Origin: WRAV01 sp050950205
GTDB lineage: Bacteria; Bacillota; Clostridia; Oscillospirales; Ruminococcaceae
Length of the DNA stretch: 64,000 bases
NCBI GenBank assembly: GCA_050950205.1
Contig: JBMNHF010000007.1
Location: forward strand, 62,001-126,000
Direction: 5' to 3'
The notes under the pieces are model-generated. The model made no database searches and was not told the origin of the DNA. It worked only from the letters and a program-made list of their open reading frames with translations. Below, piece after piece: positions 32,708-41,142 of this stretch (positions are counted from its first letter, which is position 1; the number at the start of each line of letters is the position of its first letter). The position numbers were made by a program, and so were the translations under genes.

Positions 32708-34012
32708 CTAAAAGTCCAGTCCTTTTTTGGCAGGGTTGTCAATGAGATTTCCCTTCTGGTCAAATCGGGAGCCATGACAGGGGCAGTCCCAAGTATGCTC
32801 CATAGGATTCCACTTTAACGCACACCCCATATGGGGACACCTCTTGCCAAAGGAGAGCAGCCCCAGAGTAGCCTGTCCCACGTTGAGAAACAGCTGGGGG
32901 TGCAGCATGGAGCGGGAGGGAGAAAACAGCCGGGCGTACTTGCTGTCCCCCTCTGCAATGAGGTCGCGGAGCAGGCGGGCTGCCACCATGGAGCCGGTCA
33001 TTCCCCATTTATTGAATCCAGTGGCAACATACAGTTCCCGGTTGTTCTTGCGATGCCGGCCGATGTAGGGCATGTAGTCCAGGGTCATGCAGTCTTGGGT
33101 GGCCCAAGCATACCGCTCCTGGGCACTGGGATACGCCAGTTTTGCCACACGGCGAAGCTCGTCCCAGCCGCCGTCCTGCTTCCCCGTTGGATGGCTGCCC
33201 CCTCCTAAGAGAAGGTACCCTTTGTAGGAGCGGAAGGACAGCCCTTTTTCCTCCTCGTCGATATACATCCCCTTAGGGGCTTCGGCTCCCTGCAAGGCCA
33301 ACACATAAGAGCGGTGCTGATAGAGCTTCATAAAGTAAAGCCCCAGCACATTCACCATGGGATAGTGGGTGGCCAGAATAATTCTTCTGGCGCGGATGGT
33401 TCCCTTTTCGGTTTGCACCTGCCCAGGACGGATTTCGGTGGCAAAGGTGTTTTCATAAACGGGCAGGTTCTCGGCTATGGCGCTGATAAACTTAAGGGGA
33501 TGGAACTGCCCTTGCCGCTCCATCCCCAGTGCGCCAACGGTATCCACCGGAATGGGGGGCTTTTCTTCCAGCAGCACCGGTAAGCCCATTTGTTGATAAA
33601 GAGCCGCTTCCTGCTCCAGCTTTTTGCGGTCGGTTTTGCTGTAGACGTAGGCGGTTTTTTCTTCAAAATCACAGGGGATGTTGTCGGCTAGTTGACGGTA
33701 GACTTCCACCGCCTCCTGATTGGCATCCAGGTATTGCTTGGCCGCGGAAAAACCGTACTTCTTTTCAATCTGAGAGTAGACCAGCCCATGCTGTGCGGTA
33801 ATTTTTGCCGTGGTGTTGCGGGTGATCCCCATGGCAATTTGCTTTGCTTCCACCACCACACAGTCAATTCCGGATTCTTTGAGCAGATAGGCGCACAGAA
33901 TCCCGGCAAGGCCTCCTCCCACAATGGCGGTGTCCGTCTCCACGTTGCCTTTTAGGGTGACACCATTGCCCTTTGGCTGATAATCTTCCATCCACAAGGA
34001 TTTCATATTCAT
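32708..34012 (-). CDS. FAD-dependent oxidoreductase with C-terminal Rieske [2Fe-2S] domain
   Basis: A 434-aa protein. The N-terminal DAO-type FAD domain has TAIVGGGLAGILCAYLL near residue 28 and ATGFNKWGMTGS near 340. The C-terminal Rieske domain has CPHMGC (about 395) and CPCHGS (about 414), giving the two Cys and two His ligands. Proteins of this layout are annotated as glycine oxidase-like with a Rieske domain; their electron partners are unknown. ATG 34012 follows GGGGTAAAG; a longer frame upstream has no similarity. Convergent with L25, downstream of the zinc importer. Confidence 0.88.
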   Translation of the reverse strand: MNMKSLWMEDYQPKGNGVTLKGNVETDTAIVGGGLAGILCAYLLKESGIDCVVVEAKQIAMGITRNTTAKITAQHGLVYSQIEKKYGFSAAKQYLDANQEAVEVYRQLADNIPCDFEEKTAYVYSKTDRKKLEQEAALYQQMGLPVLLEEKPPIPVDTVGALGMERQGQFHPLKFISAIAENLPVYENTFATEIRPGQVQTEKGTIRARRIILATHYPMVNVLGLYFMKLYQHRSYVLALQGAEAPKGMYIDEEEKGLSFRSYKGYLLLGGGSHPTGKQDGGWDELRRVAKLAYPSAQERYAWATQDCMTLDYMPYIGRHRKNNRELYVATGFNKWGMTGSMVAARLLRDLIAEGDSKYARLFSPSRSMLHPQLFLNVGQATLGLLSFGKRCPHMGCALKWNPMEHTWDCPCHGSRFDQKGNLIDNPAKKGLDF

Positions 34013-34171
34013 ATCTTTACCCCAAACTCCTGTATTTCCCGCGTATGGTGATACAATAAGGTTCCCCTTTTCCACTGGGTTTATGTAGGCAAAAACCAAG
34101 ATGGGTAAAGGTCAGAGCCGTAAAAACAGCTTTGGAAAAGCAGGCAGCACAAGAAACGCAATCAGCGCCCT

Positions 34172-35002
34172 TCATCGCTTTTGCAGACCACCCTTCATCC
34201 AGCCTGCCAGGCTGCAGAGAAGTAGAGCTGCTAAATTGACCGCTACTACACTGGCTCCGGTGGGTAAGGAGTACCAGTAGGACAGCGTAATTCCTATCAG
34301 GAAGCAGAGCACCGAACTGACCGCTGAGAAAATCACAACGGTTTTAAAGCGCTTGCACAGCCGCATGGAGGTAAGGGCGGGAAAGATAATCAAAGCAGAA
34401 ATCAGCATGGCTCCCATCATCCGCATCCCAAGCACAATGGTGACAGCGGTTAAAATGGCAAGGAGCATGTTGTAAATTCCCGCCTTGGTTCCCACCGCCC
34501 GGCTGAAGGTTTCGTCAAAGGTGACGGCAAAAATTTTGTGGTAAAACAAAATAAACAACACCAGAACAAGGATGCAAAGCACAATGCTCAGCCGCACATC
34601 GGCAGAACTCATGGCCAGGATGCTCCCAAAAAGGTAGTTGTACACATCGGTGTTCATGCCGGTGGTGACCGATAAAAAAAGGACGCCAAAAGCCAGTGAG
34701 CTGGTGGAAATCAGGGCAATGGCGGCATCCCCTTTGATTTTGCTGCTCTCACTGAGGCGCAGCAGCAAAAAAGCCGCCACCACCACCACGGGAATGGAAA
34801 CGGTGAGGGGAGCAACATTCAGTGCGGTGGCAACGGCAAGAGCACCAAACCCCACATGGGAAAGGCCATCGCCAATCATGGAATACCGCTTGAGCACCAG
34901 GCTAACCCCCAGCAGAGAAGCGCAAAGGGAGACCAGCAGCCCCACAATAACAGCCCTGATCAAAAAGGTGTAGGACATCATCTCTAAAATGACGTCAACC
35001 AC
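34172..35002 (-). CDS. znuB: Zinc/manganese ABC transporter permease (ZnuB family)
   Basis: A 276-aa membrane protein with about eight hydrophobic segments and the family blocks YSMIGDGLSHVGFGALAVA (near 41) and GMRMMGAMLISALIIFPA (near 200). GTG 35002 is chosen because GGGGGTG lies six bases upstream; ATG 34981 has no such site. It overlaps the ATPase gene by 8 nt, and forms the channel of the Zn importer. Confidence 0.92.
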   Translation of the reverse strand: MVDVILEMMSYTFLIRAVIVGLLVSLCASLLGVSLVLKRYSMIGDGLSHVGFGALAVATALNVAPLTVSIPVVVVAAFLLLRLSESSKIKGDAAIALISTSSLAFGVLFLSVTTGMNTDVYNYLFGSILAMSSADVRLSIVLCILVLVLFILFYHKIFAVTFDETFSRAVGTKAGIYNMLLAILTAVTIVLGMRMMGAMLISALIIFPALTSMRLCKRFKTVVIFSAVSSVLCFLIGITLSYWYSLPTGASVVAVNLAALLLCSLAGWMKGGLQKR

Positions 35003-35705
35003 GGTGTTCACCCCCCAAAAAGCGCTTGGCCAGGTCGGTTTGCAGGTAGTCCCCCGTTGTTCCAAAAAAGAGCTGTTGATTGCCCAGATGCAGAATATGG
35101 TCGGCATATTCCACAGCACTGCGAATATCGTGGGACACCATGATAATGGTCAACTTTTGTTTTTGATTGAGAAGCCGGATCAAATCATACAGCTCCCGGG
35201 TGGCAAGGGGATCAAGGCCCGCCACCGGCTCATCCAGAAGCAGCAGCTTTTCGGTAGCACAAAGAGCCCGTGCCAAAAGGGTTCTCTGCTGCTGCCCGCC
35301 GGAAAGCTCTCGATAACAGGCTTTTTTCAGATGACCGATGCCCAGCTGCTCCATGTTCTTTATGGCAATTTCTCGATCTTTTTTGCTGTAAAAGGGACGG
35401 GCTCCCCGCTGGCTCTGGCGGCCGGAGAGGACTACTTCCAATACGCTGGCGGGAAAATCCTTCTGGGCAGCCGATTGCTGGGGCAGATAGCCGATCTCAC
35501 TGGGTTTCAGGCCATCCCCTGTGATAATTTCTCCCGAAACCGGCGTTTTAAGGCGCAACAGCCCTTTTATCAGGGTGCTTTTCCCCGATCCGTTTTCTCC
35601 CACCACACAAAGGTAATCTCCGGCTTCTACGGCAAAGTTCAAGCCGCTTACCACAATGCCGGTTTCGTACCCCAGAGCAGCCTCCCGACAGGTGATCAAC
35701 GCCAT
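34995..35705 (-). CDS. znuC: Zinc ABC transporter ATPase (ZnuC family)
   Basis: A 236-aa ATPase. Walker A GENGSGKST (36-44), signature LSGGQQQR near 135, Walker B LLLLDEP near 155 and the switch His in VSHDIRSA near 192 are all intact. It starts at ATG 35705, with its binding-protein partner ending at 35707 just upstream. It powers zinc uptake through ZnuB. Confidence 0.93.
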   Translation of the reverse strand: MALITCREAALGYETGIVVSGLNFAVEAGDYLCVVGENGSGKSTLIKGLLRLKTPVSGEIITGDGLKPSEIGYLPQQSAAQKDFPASVLEVVLSGRQSQRGARPFYSKKDREIAIKNMEQLGIGHLKKACYRELSGGQQQRTLLARALCATEKLLLLDEPVAGLDPLATRELYDLIRLLNQKQKLTIIMVSHDIRSAVEYADHILHLGNQQLFFGTTGDYLQTDLAKRFLGGEHRG

Positions 35706-35706
35706 A

Positions 35707-36696
35707 TCAGCCCAGCGCCTCCTTTAGATGTTCTGCGTTTTGCTCCATCAGCTCCAAATAGGTAACTCCCTGCTCCAGTTCCTTCTTGCTGAGGTTGTGG
35801 CAGGAGTGGAGCAGCAGCTTTTTGGCTCCGGTGCTCTCGCTGATGGTGTCCGCCATCTTCTCGTTGGAAAGCTCGAGATGAAATACCACCGGAATCTGCT
35901 CGGCCTTGATTTTATCCATCAAGAAGGCCACCGTTTTGGCATTGGCTTCAGTTTCGGTGGAACATCCGGGGAAGGCGGCGTAATAATCCAACCCGTACTC
36001 ATCCACAAAATACCGGAAGGGAAAGCGATCGCCGAAGATCAGCACCTTGCGCTGAGCGCTCTGCACCACCTGGCGGAAGGTTTCGTCCAGCTCATCCAGC
36101 TTGGAAAGATAAGCGGCGGTGTTCTCCCGAAAAATGGGGGCATGGCTCTCATCCAGGCTGCAAAGGGTATCGGATATGGCTTGGGTGATGCTCTTGGCGT
36201 TGACCGGAGAAGTCCAAACATGCTCGTCGTATTGGACTTCCTCCCCCTCGTGATGCAGGTCGTAATGGTGGTGGCCATCATCATGGTGGTCGTGTTCCAT
36301 GCCCTCCTTGATTTCTTCCTCCACCACATCCACAATATCCATCATGGAAAGAATGGTCATACGGGAGGTGTCCATCGAATGCAAGATTCCCTTAATCCAG
36401 GAATCCGATTCGCCACCCACATAGACAAACACATCGCAGTTTTGAATGGTAATGATATCCTGAGGGGTTGGTTCAAAGGAATGGCTTTCTGACCCGGGAG
36501 GTAACAACAGGGTGACGGTGGCGCTTTCCCCCACAATTTGCCGCGTAAAATCGTAACCCGGAAAAACGGTGGTCACAATGTGCAGCTTTCCCTCCTCCCC
36601 TTTGGATTTCCCGCCAGAGGCAGTGGAAGGACTGCACCCAGCTACAAGAAAGAGAAGCAGTGACAGTGCCAAAACAATGGTTAACTTAGATTTCAT
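35707..36696 (-). CDS. znuA: Zinc-binding lipoprotein (ZnuA/AdcA family)
   Basis: A 329-aa cluster A-1 metal-binding protein. A signal peptide ends at lipobox VAGC (about 18-21). A His/Asp-rich loop (HDHHDDGHHHYDLHH near 135) and the conserved histidines around DEHVWTSPVN mark the zinc-binding family. ATG 36696 (MKSKLTIVLALSL) follows CGGAGAC; 14 extra upstream codons have no signal-peptide character. It is followed immediately by znuC and preceded by the Zur gene and a small membrane protein. Confidence 0.93.
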   Translation of the reverse strand: MKSKLTIVLALSLLLFLVAGCSPSTASGGKSKGEEGKLHIVTTVFPGYDFTRQIVGESATVTLLLPPGSESHSFEPTPQDIITIQNCDVFVYVGGESDSWIKGILHSMDTSRMTILSMMDIVDVVEEEIKEGMEHDHHDDGHHHYDLHHEGEEVQYDEHVWTSPVNAKSITQAISDTLCSLDESHAPIFRENTAAYLSKLDELDETFRQVVQSAQRKVLIFGDRFPFRYFVDEYGLDYYAAFPGCSTETEANAKTVAFLMDKIKAEQIPVVFHLELSNEKMADTISESTGAKKLLLHSCHNLSKKELEQGVTYLELMEQNAEHLKEALG

Positions 36697-36779
36697 AAGC
36701 AAAAGTCTCCGTAACTTTTTTAATGGGACTTGAAACATCCCGGCATCGCGCTTTTCGTATCCCCTTTATACAGAGACTT

Positions 36780-37076
36780 CTAATGGTTCAGCCGAACTTT
36801 TAACGAAACCGGTGAACCGGATGGCTCCCGGCTCAAAACCCCTGTCGGAATTGGAAATAGAGCCGACAACCCTGCTGCAACGTGCAGGCCCGTGGCCATC
36901 AAAAACACCTGCTGAAAGAAGCGGGTCACACGGTAAAACCGGATACAGGCCAGGCAGCCATGACCGGTACACTCATGGGTGGCATGGCCAATGACCAAAA
37001 CAGCAGACAGCACCGTAAAGACAAACAGCACCATGCAGAGCAAAAGGGCGGCGATCTGCATCCATGGACAATTCAC
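36780..37076 (-). CDS. Small membrane protein with a Cys/His cluster, in the zinc operon
   Basis: A 98-aa protein starting at GTG 37076 with GGGGAGGGG upstream. Two hydrophobic segments (7-30 and about 56-75) flank a short loop HATHECTGHGCLACIRF, in which HxCxxHxCxxC could bind a metal. It sits between zur (25 nt upstream) and znuA. I know no assigned function for such proteins; the location suggests a zinc-related accessory role, which is inference. Confidence 0.7.
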   Translation of the reverse strand: MNCPWMQIAALLLCMVLFVFTVLSAVLVIGHATHECTGHGCLACIRFYRVTRFFQQVFLMATGLHVAAGLSALFPIPTGVLSREPSGSPVSLKVRLNH

Positions 37077-37101
37077 CCAATCCCCTCCCCATCGTTTTCA
37101 T

Positions 37102-37530
37102 TCATTCGGTTTGGGCACAGTTGGCGCACATTCCATAGAGAACGGTTTTGCGCGGATTGATTTTAAACGCACTTTCTTGGTAGATGCTTTGCTCCACATG
37201 GTCCAGCATATCCCATTGATGGTGGGAAATTTCCCCGCAGCTTTCGCATTTTAAGTGAAGGTAACGATGCTCCTCCGCCTCATCTTTTCCGCAATACTGG
37301 TAGCAGGCTCCCGAAACACCGTCTATGGTGTATTTGTGCACCATACCACTCTCCACCAACCGCTCCAGGTGCCTGTAAATGGTAGCAACGCCAATGGGAG
37401 TTCCAAGACTGCTAAAATGGGCCTGTATGCGGCTGGCAGTGGTATGCTCCCCATTCAGCGAGGCAATATAGGAAAGAATGGCCTTGCTTTGTTTGGTGTT
37501 GTATCTGGTCGGACGTTTCACTTCCCCCAC
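37102..37530 (-). CDS. zur: Fur-family regulator, probably Zur
   Basis: A 142-aa Fur-type repressor. The winged helix (TTASRIQAHFSSLG, VATIYRHLERLVESGMV) is followed by the metal-sensing domain with HRYLHLKCESCGE and the CxxC pair CANCAQ for structural zinc. Its operon with ZnuABC makes zinc the likely signal. AGGTGGGGGAAGTG lies at the start. A Fur-box-like sequence is about 60 nt upstream. Confidence 0.9.
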   Translation of the reverse strand: MGEVKRPTRYNTKQSKAILSYIASLNGEHTTASRIQAHFSSLGTPIGVATIYRHLERLVESGMVHKYTIDGVSGACYQYCGKDEAEEHRYLHLKCESCGEISHHQWDMLDHVEQSIYQESAFKINPRKTVLYGMCANCAQTE

Positions 37531-37589
37531 CTCTAACCCAATTTAATAGTGATTTTCAGTTTAACATTATATTGTATGCAGGTCAATAT

Positions 37590-37608
37590 GAAAATGATTA
37601 TTAGTTTT
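37590..37608. promoter_or_regulatory. Candidate Zur/Fur box
   Basis: GAAAATGATTATTAGTTTT matches the classical 19-bp Fur box GATAATGATAATCATTATC at 13 positions. It lies about 60 bp upstream of zur, so the operon may be autoregulated by zinc. Confidence 0.45.
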
Positions 37609-37715
37609 AGTTTGGCATCTATTTACAAAAACATGCATCCAAACAAAATATTTTATTTTTTCTTGACCCATGCTCATAAAAAATGAGAAACATCAATTAA
37701 AATAAGCAAATTTAA

Positions 37716-37750
37716 AAATACCCTCTTCCCGGTTTGGAAAGAGGGTATTT
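37716..37750 (-). terminator. Terminator of the amino-acid importer operon
   Basis: AAATACCCTCTT (37716-37727) pairs perfectly with AAGAGGGTATTT (37739-37750). On the minus strand TTTTTAAATTT follows. Confidence 0.85.
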
Positions 37751-37788
37751 GTTTGGGTTAAGGTTATTTTTGTACTCTTGTTCTTGTT

Positions 37789-38604
37789 CTATCGTTTTTC
37801 CGAAGTGGGCGGGTTGGAAGAAGAATAACGGGATAGAAATTGACGGGTGCGCTCCTCCTTGGGGTTGGAAAACAAATTTTCGGGGTGGCCTTCCTCCACG
37901 ATAACCCCGTCATCCATAAAGATGACATGGTCGGCTACGTCCCGGGCAAAGGCCATTTCGTGGGTGACAATCACCATGGTGGTCTTTTTTTCGGCAAGGC
38001 TGCGAACCACCCGTAGCACCTCTCCCGTCAGCTCTGGGTCGAGGGCAGAGGTGGGCTCATCAAAACACAGAATGTTTGGCCGAAGCGCAAGCGCCCGGGC
38101 AATAGCTACCCGCTGCTGCTGCCCCCCCGAAAGCTGGTGGGGGTAGGCATCCACTTTTTCCAACAGACCCATCTGTTCCAGCAGAAGCCGGGCCTGCTCT
38201 TCAATTTCCTGATAAGCGGCCCGAAGGGCAGCACGTCCCTTGTGTTTGAGCTGCTCTTTGGTCAGCAGCTCACTGGCCAGCGTCACATTTTTCAGCACCG
38301 TGTACTGGGGAAACAGGTGAAAGGACTGAAAAACCAGCCCAAAATTCAGACGCTTTTTGCGGATTTCCCGCTCCAACTGGGTAGCGGGATCCTGGGCATC
38401 AAAGAGCACGTTGCCATTGACCCGAATCACTCCCCCATCCGGGCGCTCCAAAAAGTTCAGGCAGCGAAGCAGCGTTGTTTTTCCCGAGCCGGATGCTCCA
38501 ATGATGGCAAGGGCCTGCCCCTGCTCCAGGGAAAAGCTGATGCCCTTTAGCACCTGAGTCTCTCCGAAGTTTTTATAAATGTTTTCCACTTCTAAAATAG
38601 CCAT
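37789..38604 (-). CDS. Amino-acid ABC transporter ATPase (GlnQ/HisP family)
   Basis: A 271-aa ATPase with Walker A GASGSGKTT near residue 36, LSGGQQQRVAIARAL near 158, CFDEPTSALDPEL near 178 and the switch His in VTHEMAFARDV near 214. A charged insertion (EIRKKRLNFGLVFQSFHLFP, then AALRAAYQEIEEQ) is typical of this group. Third gene of the operon binding protein, permease, ATPase. Confidence 0.93.
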   Translation of the reverse strand: MAILEVENIYKNFGETQVLKGISFSLEQGQALAIIGASGSGKTTLLRCLNFLERPDGGVIRVNGNVLFDAQDPATQLEREIRKKRLNFGLVFQSFHLFPQYTVLKNVTLASELLTKEQLKHKGRAALRAAYQEIEEQARLLLEQMGLLEKVDAYPHQLSGGQQQRVAIARALALRPNILCFDEPTSALDPELTGEVLRVVRSLAEKKTTMVIVTHEMAFARDVADHVIFMDDGVIVEEGHPENLFSNPKEERTRQFLSRYSSSNPPTSEKR

Positions 38605-38673
38605 GTAATACCTCGCCGGCAGATGATATCAATAAGTAGTAGTTGTTTGGTTTTTAAAACAAAGGTACTGATA

Positions 38674-39336
38674 CTATGCCCGGAAATAGTCCAGCTTCTT
38701 TTCCAGAGCGTTAAAGAGCAGGGTGAGGGCTCCCACAAAGACCAGGAAAAACACTCCCGTAAAGAACAAGGGCCAAATCAGACCTTTTGCTGTGTATTCG
38801 TGAGCCATCATAATAATTTCCTTATTGGAAATGATGCGGGCCAGAGAGGTGTCTTTCACCAAAGTAATGATTTCGTTGGCCATGGAGGGTAGGATGCGCT
38901 TAATGACCTGTAACAGGGTAACTTTAAAGAAGATTTGGGATTTGGTCATCCCCAGCACCTGCCCGGCCTCCGTTTGTCCCCGGGAAATGCCCTGAATGCC
39001 ACCCCGATAGATTTCGGAAAAATAGCAGGCATAGTTGATGACAAAGGCCACGGTAGCAGCAGAAAACCGTCCGCCGGCGCCGGCTCCCCAAGGAGAACCC
39101 CACCCCAGCAGCCCCGGCGCAAAAAAGATGACAATAATTTGCAACATCAAGGGGGTGCCCCGTATAATCCAAACCACCGTCTTGGTCAGCGCAGAAAGAG
39201 GCTTCCAACGGCTCATAGAACCAAATGCAATAATTAGCCCCAGAGGCAGGGCAAACACAAGGGTTAGGATAAACAGTTGGCCGTTGAGCCAGAAAGCTTC
39301 CAGCAATCGCGCCATAATGGTAGTAAAGTTACTCAT
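38674..39336 (-). CDS. Amino-acid ABC transporter permease (HisM/GlnP family)
   Basis: A 220-aa membrane protein. About five hydrophobic segments and the family motif YFSEIYRGGIQGISRGQTEA (near 108) with the ATPase-contact helix MANEIITLVKDTSLA (near 155). Partner of the polar amino-acid-type ATPase 69 nt downstream. Confidence 0.93.
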   Translation of the reverse strand: MSNFTTIMARLLEAFWLNGQLFILTLVFALPLGLIIAFGSMSRWKPLSALTKTVVWIIRGTPLMLQIIVIFFAPGLLGWGSPWGAGAGGRFSAATVAFVINYACYFSEIYRGGIQGISRGQTEAGQVLGMTKSQIFFKVTLLQVIKRILPSMANEIITLVKDTSLARIISNKEIIMMAHEYTAKGLIWPLFFTGVFFLVFVGALTLLFNALEKKLDYFRA

Positions 39337-39356
39337 AACAGGACCTCAAAGATTCC

Positions 39357-39385
39357 CCCGGGGCAGGAAGGATTCCTGCCCCGGG
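39357..39385 (-). promoter_or_regulatory. Strong GC-rich intercistronic hairpin
   Basis: CCCGGGGCAGGAA (39357-39369) pairs perfectly with TTCCTGCCCCGGG (39373-39385). It lies between the binding-protein stop and the permease start with no T-run, so it probably stabilises binding-protein mRNA or limits read-through. Confidence 0.6.
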
Positions 39386-39395
39386 TGCATTTATT

Positions 39396-40238
39396 TTACG
39401 CCAAGTCCAAACCATACTTTTCGGCTAGAGCACCCATGGTGCCATTGGCCTTAAGGGTGGCAAAAATTTCGTTAACCTTATCGCACAAGTCCGAACCTTT
39501 GCGGAAGGCCACGCCGTAGTCTTCCACCGACAGGCGATCCCGAATGGCCAGGTTGCTGTAGTCGGTTCCTTCCCCAATCATGGCGTTAGCCAGGGTCAGG
39601 TCCAAAACGGCGGCATCCGCTGTTCCAGCTGCTACCTCCATCAGGCAGGCGGTCTGCACTTCTTTGGAGATATATTGGGCTTGGGCCAGGCTCTCGTTTT
39701 CCTGAACGGTCTTTTCGCCGGCACTGCCCGCTTCCGCACACACGGTCTTGCCAATCAGAGAAGAGGGATCGGTATATTCCGCGTCTGCCTTCATCACCAC
39801 GACCTGTGCGTTTTTCACATAGGGCTCGGTAATGGACATGGTTTCCTTGCGCTCTTCCGTAATGGTCAATCCATTCCAGATGCAGTCAATGCTTTTGGCA
39901 GCCAGTTCAATTTCCTTGGTATCCCAGTTAATTTCCACAAACTCAGCAGTCACGCCCAGTTCCTGACATACTGCCTCGGCCAGCTCGGTATCAAATCCGG
40001 TAAAAACACCGTTGCTGTCGGTATAGTTCATGGGTTCGTACACCGTGTACCCAATGATCATGGCGCCTTTCTCTTTCACATAGGAAAAATCGCTCTCGTC
40101 GGCGGAGCCACTACCGGAAGCGGACGGGGAAGCTTCCTGTGCGGGGGATGACGGGCTGGCAGCGCCGCCGGAACCGCCACAGGCAGTTAAGGTAACAATG
40201 GCAAGAATTAAAATAAGGGAAAACAGTTTTTTTATCAT
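39396..40238 (-). CDS. Amino-acid-binding lipoprotein (family 3 solute-binding protein)
   Basis: A 280-aa exported protein. ATG 40238 (MIKKLFSLILILAI) follows GAGGAGGACATATACC. The signal peptide ends at lipobox LTAC (about 17-20). The mature part has GYTVYEPMNYTDSNGVFTGF near 62, ELAEAVCQELG near 83 and IWNGLTITEERKETM near 114, all diagnostic. Ligand is a polar amino acid not identifiable from sequence. Confidence 0.92.
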   Translation of the reverse strand: MIKKLFSLILILAIVTLTACGGSGGAASPSSPAQEASPSASGSGSADESDFSYVKEKGAMIIGYTVYEPMNYTDSNGVFTGFDTELAEAVCQELGVTAEFVEINWDTKEIELAAKSIDCIWNGLTITEERKETMSITEPYVKNAQVVVMKADAEYTDPSSLIGKTVCAEAGSAGEKTVQENESLAQAQYISKEVQTACLMEVAAGTADAAVLDLTLANAMIGEGTDYSNLAIRDRLSVEDYGVAFRKGSDLCDKVNEIFATLKANGTMGALAEKYGLDLA

Positions 40239-40512
40239 GGTATATGTCCTCCTCATTCAGACAGATTCATTGCGTATCCTTTGTTTTAATATACTACCAC
40301 AATAAATCGATAAAGGGAAGGGGGTTCCCTATTTTTTATTCTTCCTCCCAATTTATAATGTAAATCCCAATTTTTATTGGTGAGAAGCTATAGAGCGGCT
40401 ACCCTTTCCAAAACAGGGATGAGCTGCAAATCACTCCGTTACAAGGAAGAAATTTTGCTTTTCCGCTCACTTATCTTGCTATCCTCACCCTGCATTTCTT
40501 GTCGAAAACCTA

Positions 40513-40541
40513 TTGACAAAATAACAAGGAATGGCTATAAT
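40513..40541 (+). promoter_or_regulatory. Consensus promoter of tRNA-Gln
   Basis: TTGACA (40513-40518), a 17-bp spacer and TATAAT (40536-40541): both hexamers are perfect. The start of the tRNA lies about 20 nt downstream. Confidence 0.85.
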
Positions 40542-40561
40542 GTAAAAGCTGTGTATGAGAT

Positions 40562-40635
40562 TGCCCGATTGTGTAAAGGTAGCACGACAGACTCTGACTC
40601 TGTTTGTCTGGGTTCGAATCCTAGTCGGGCAACCA
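40562..40635 (+). tRNA. tRNA-Gln (anticodon CTG)
   Basis: The acceptor stem TGCCCGA pairs with TCGGGCA (40625-40631). The D-arm is GTGT-AAAGGTA-GCAC, the anticodon stem ACAGA/TCTGT holds loop CTCTGAC with anticodon CTG, and the T-arm is CTGGG-TTCGAAT-CCTAG. Discriminator A and CCA are encoded at 40632-40635. All stems close with one G-T pair, so the gene looks functional. Confidence 0.95.
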
Positions 40636-40637
40636 AA

Positions 40638-40680
40638 AAAGAACCTCACAACCATGCGGTTGTGAGGTTCTTTTCTTTTT
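40638..40680 (+). terminator. Terminator after tRNA-Gln
   Basis: A 16-bp perfect stem (40638-40653 with 40658-40673) around ATGC, followed by TCTTTTT. Gene, promoter and terminator form an independent unit. Confidence 0.9.
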
Positions 40681-41142
40681 ATGTAGTTTTCGATTTTTGC
40701 CTGAAATACCGTTCGTGTCCAACCGCGTCCAGTGATAATACGCCATTTGGGAGACGGTCTTTTTCATGCCATCAAGAACAGCGGGCAGGCCGCGGGGCCT
40801 ATCCCGCACAGCGATCCAAAACACAATTGGGATGGAATGCTGGACGCTGGATCTATTTCAAGCGCAATGAAAACAAGAATCTAAATGTTACCCCACTTTT
40901 CCAGGGGGGTGGTTCTCCTAAAACCCTGCTATCCTCCCACTATAGCGACAAGGAGAGGATTTTTAAACTTCACTTTCAGGAACTTTTGCCGAAGTTTAGA
41001 GAATTTAAACATATTATGTTATAATAGTTCAAAATACATAATTACTTATGTGGGAATGATAGCGATAAAGGGTAGCTCGGTTGCAATATTTTTAGGGTTT
41101 AAACAATCCCATCATTACCAACTCTGAAGGCAGGGAAATTCA
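40681..41142. other. Intergenic stretch after the tRNA
   Basis: About 460 bp without a recognisable gene. Several broken frames and no integrase or attachment repeat could be identified. A TATAAT near 41022 may serve the following cyclase gene. Confidence 0.4.

Noticed and set aside
40562..41142. tRNA-Gln as an attachment site for an integrated element
   Set aside because: No integrase gene and no duplicate of the tRNA 3' end were seen in the window.
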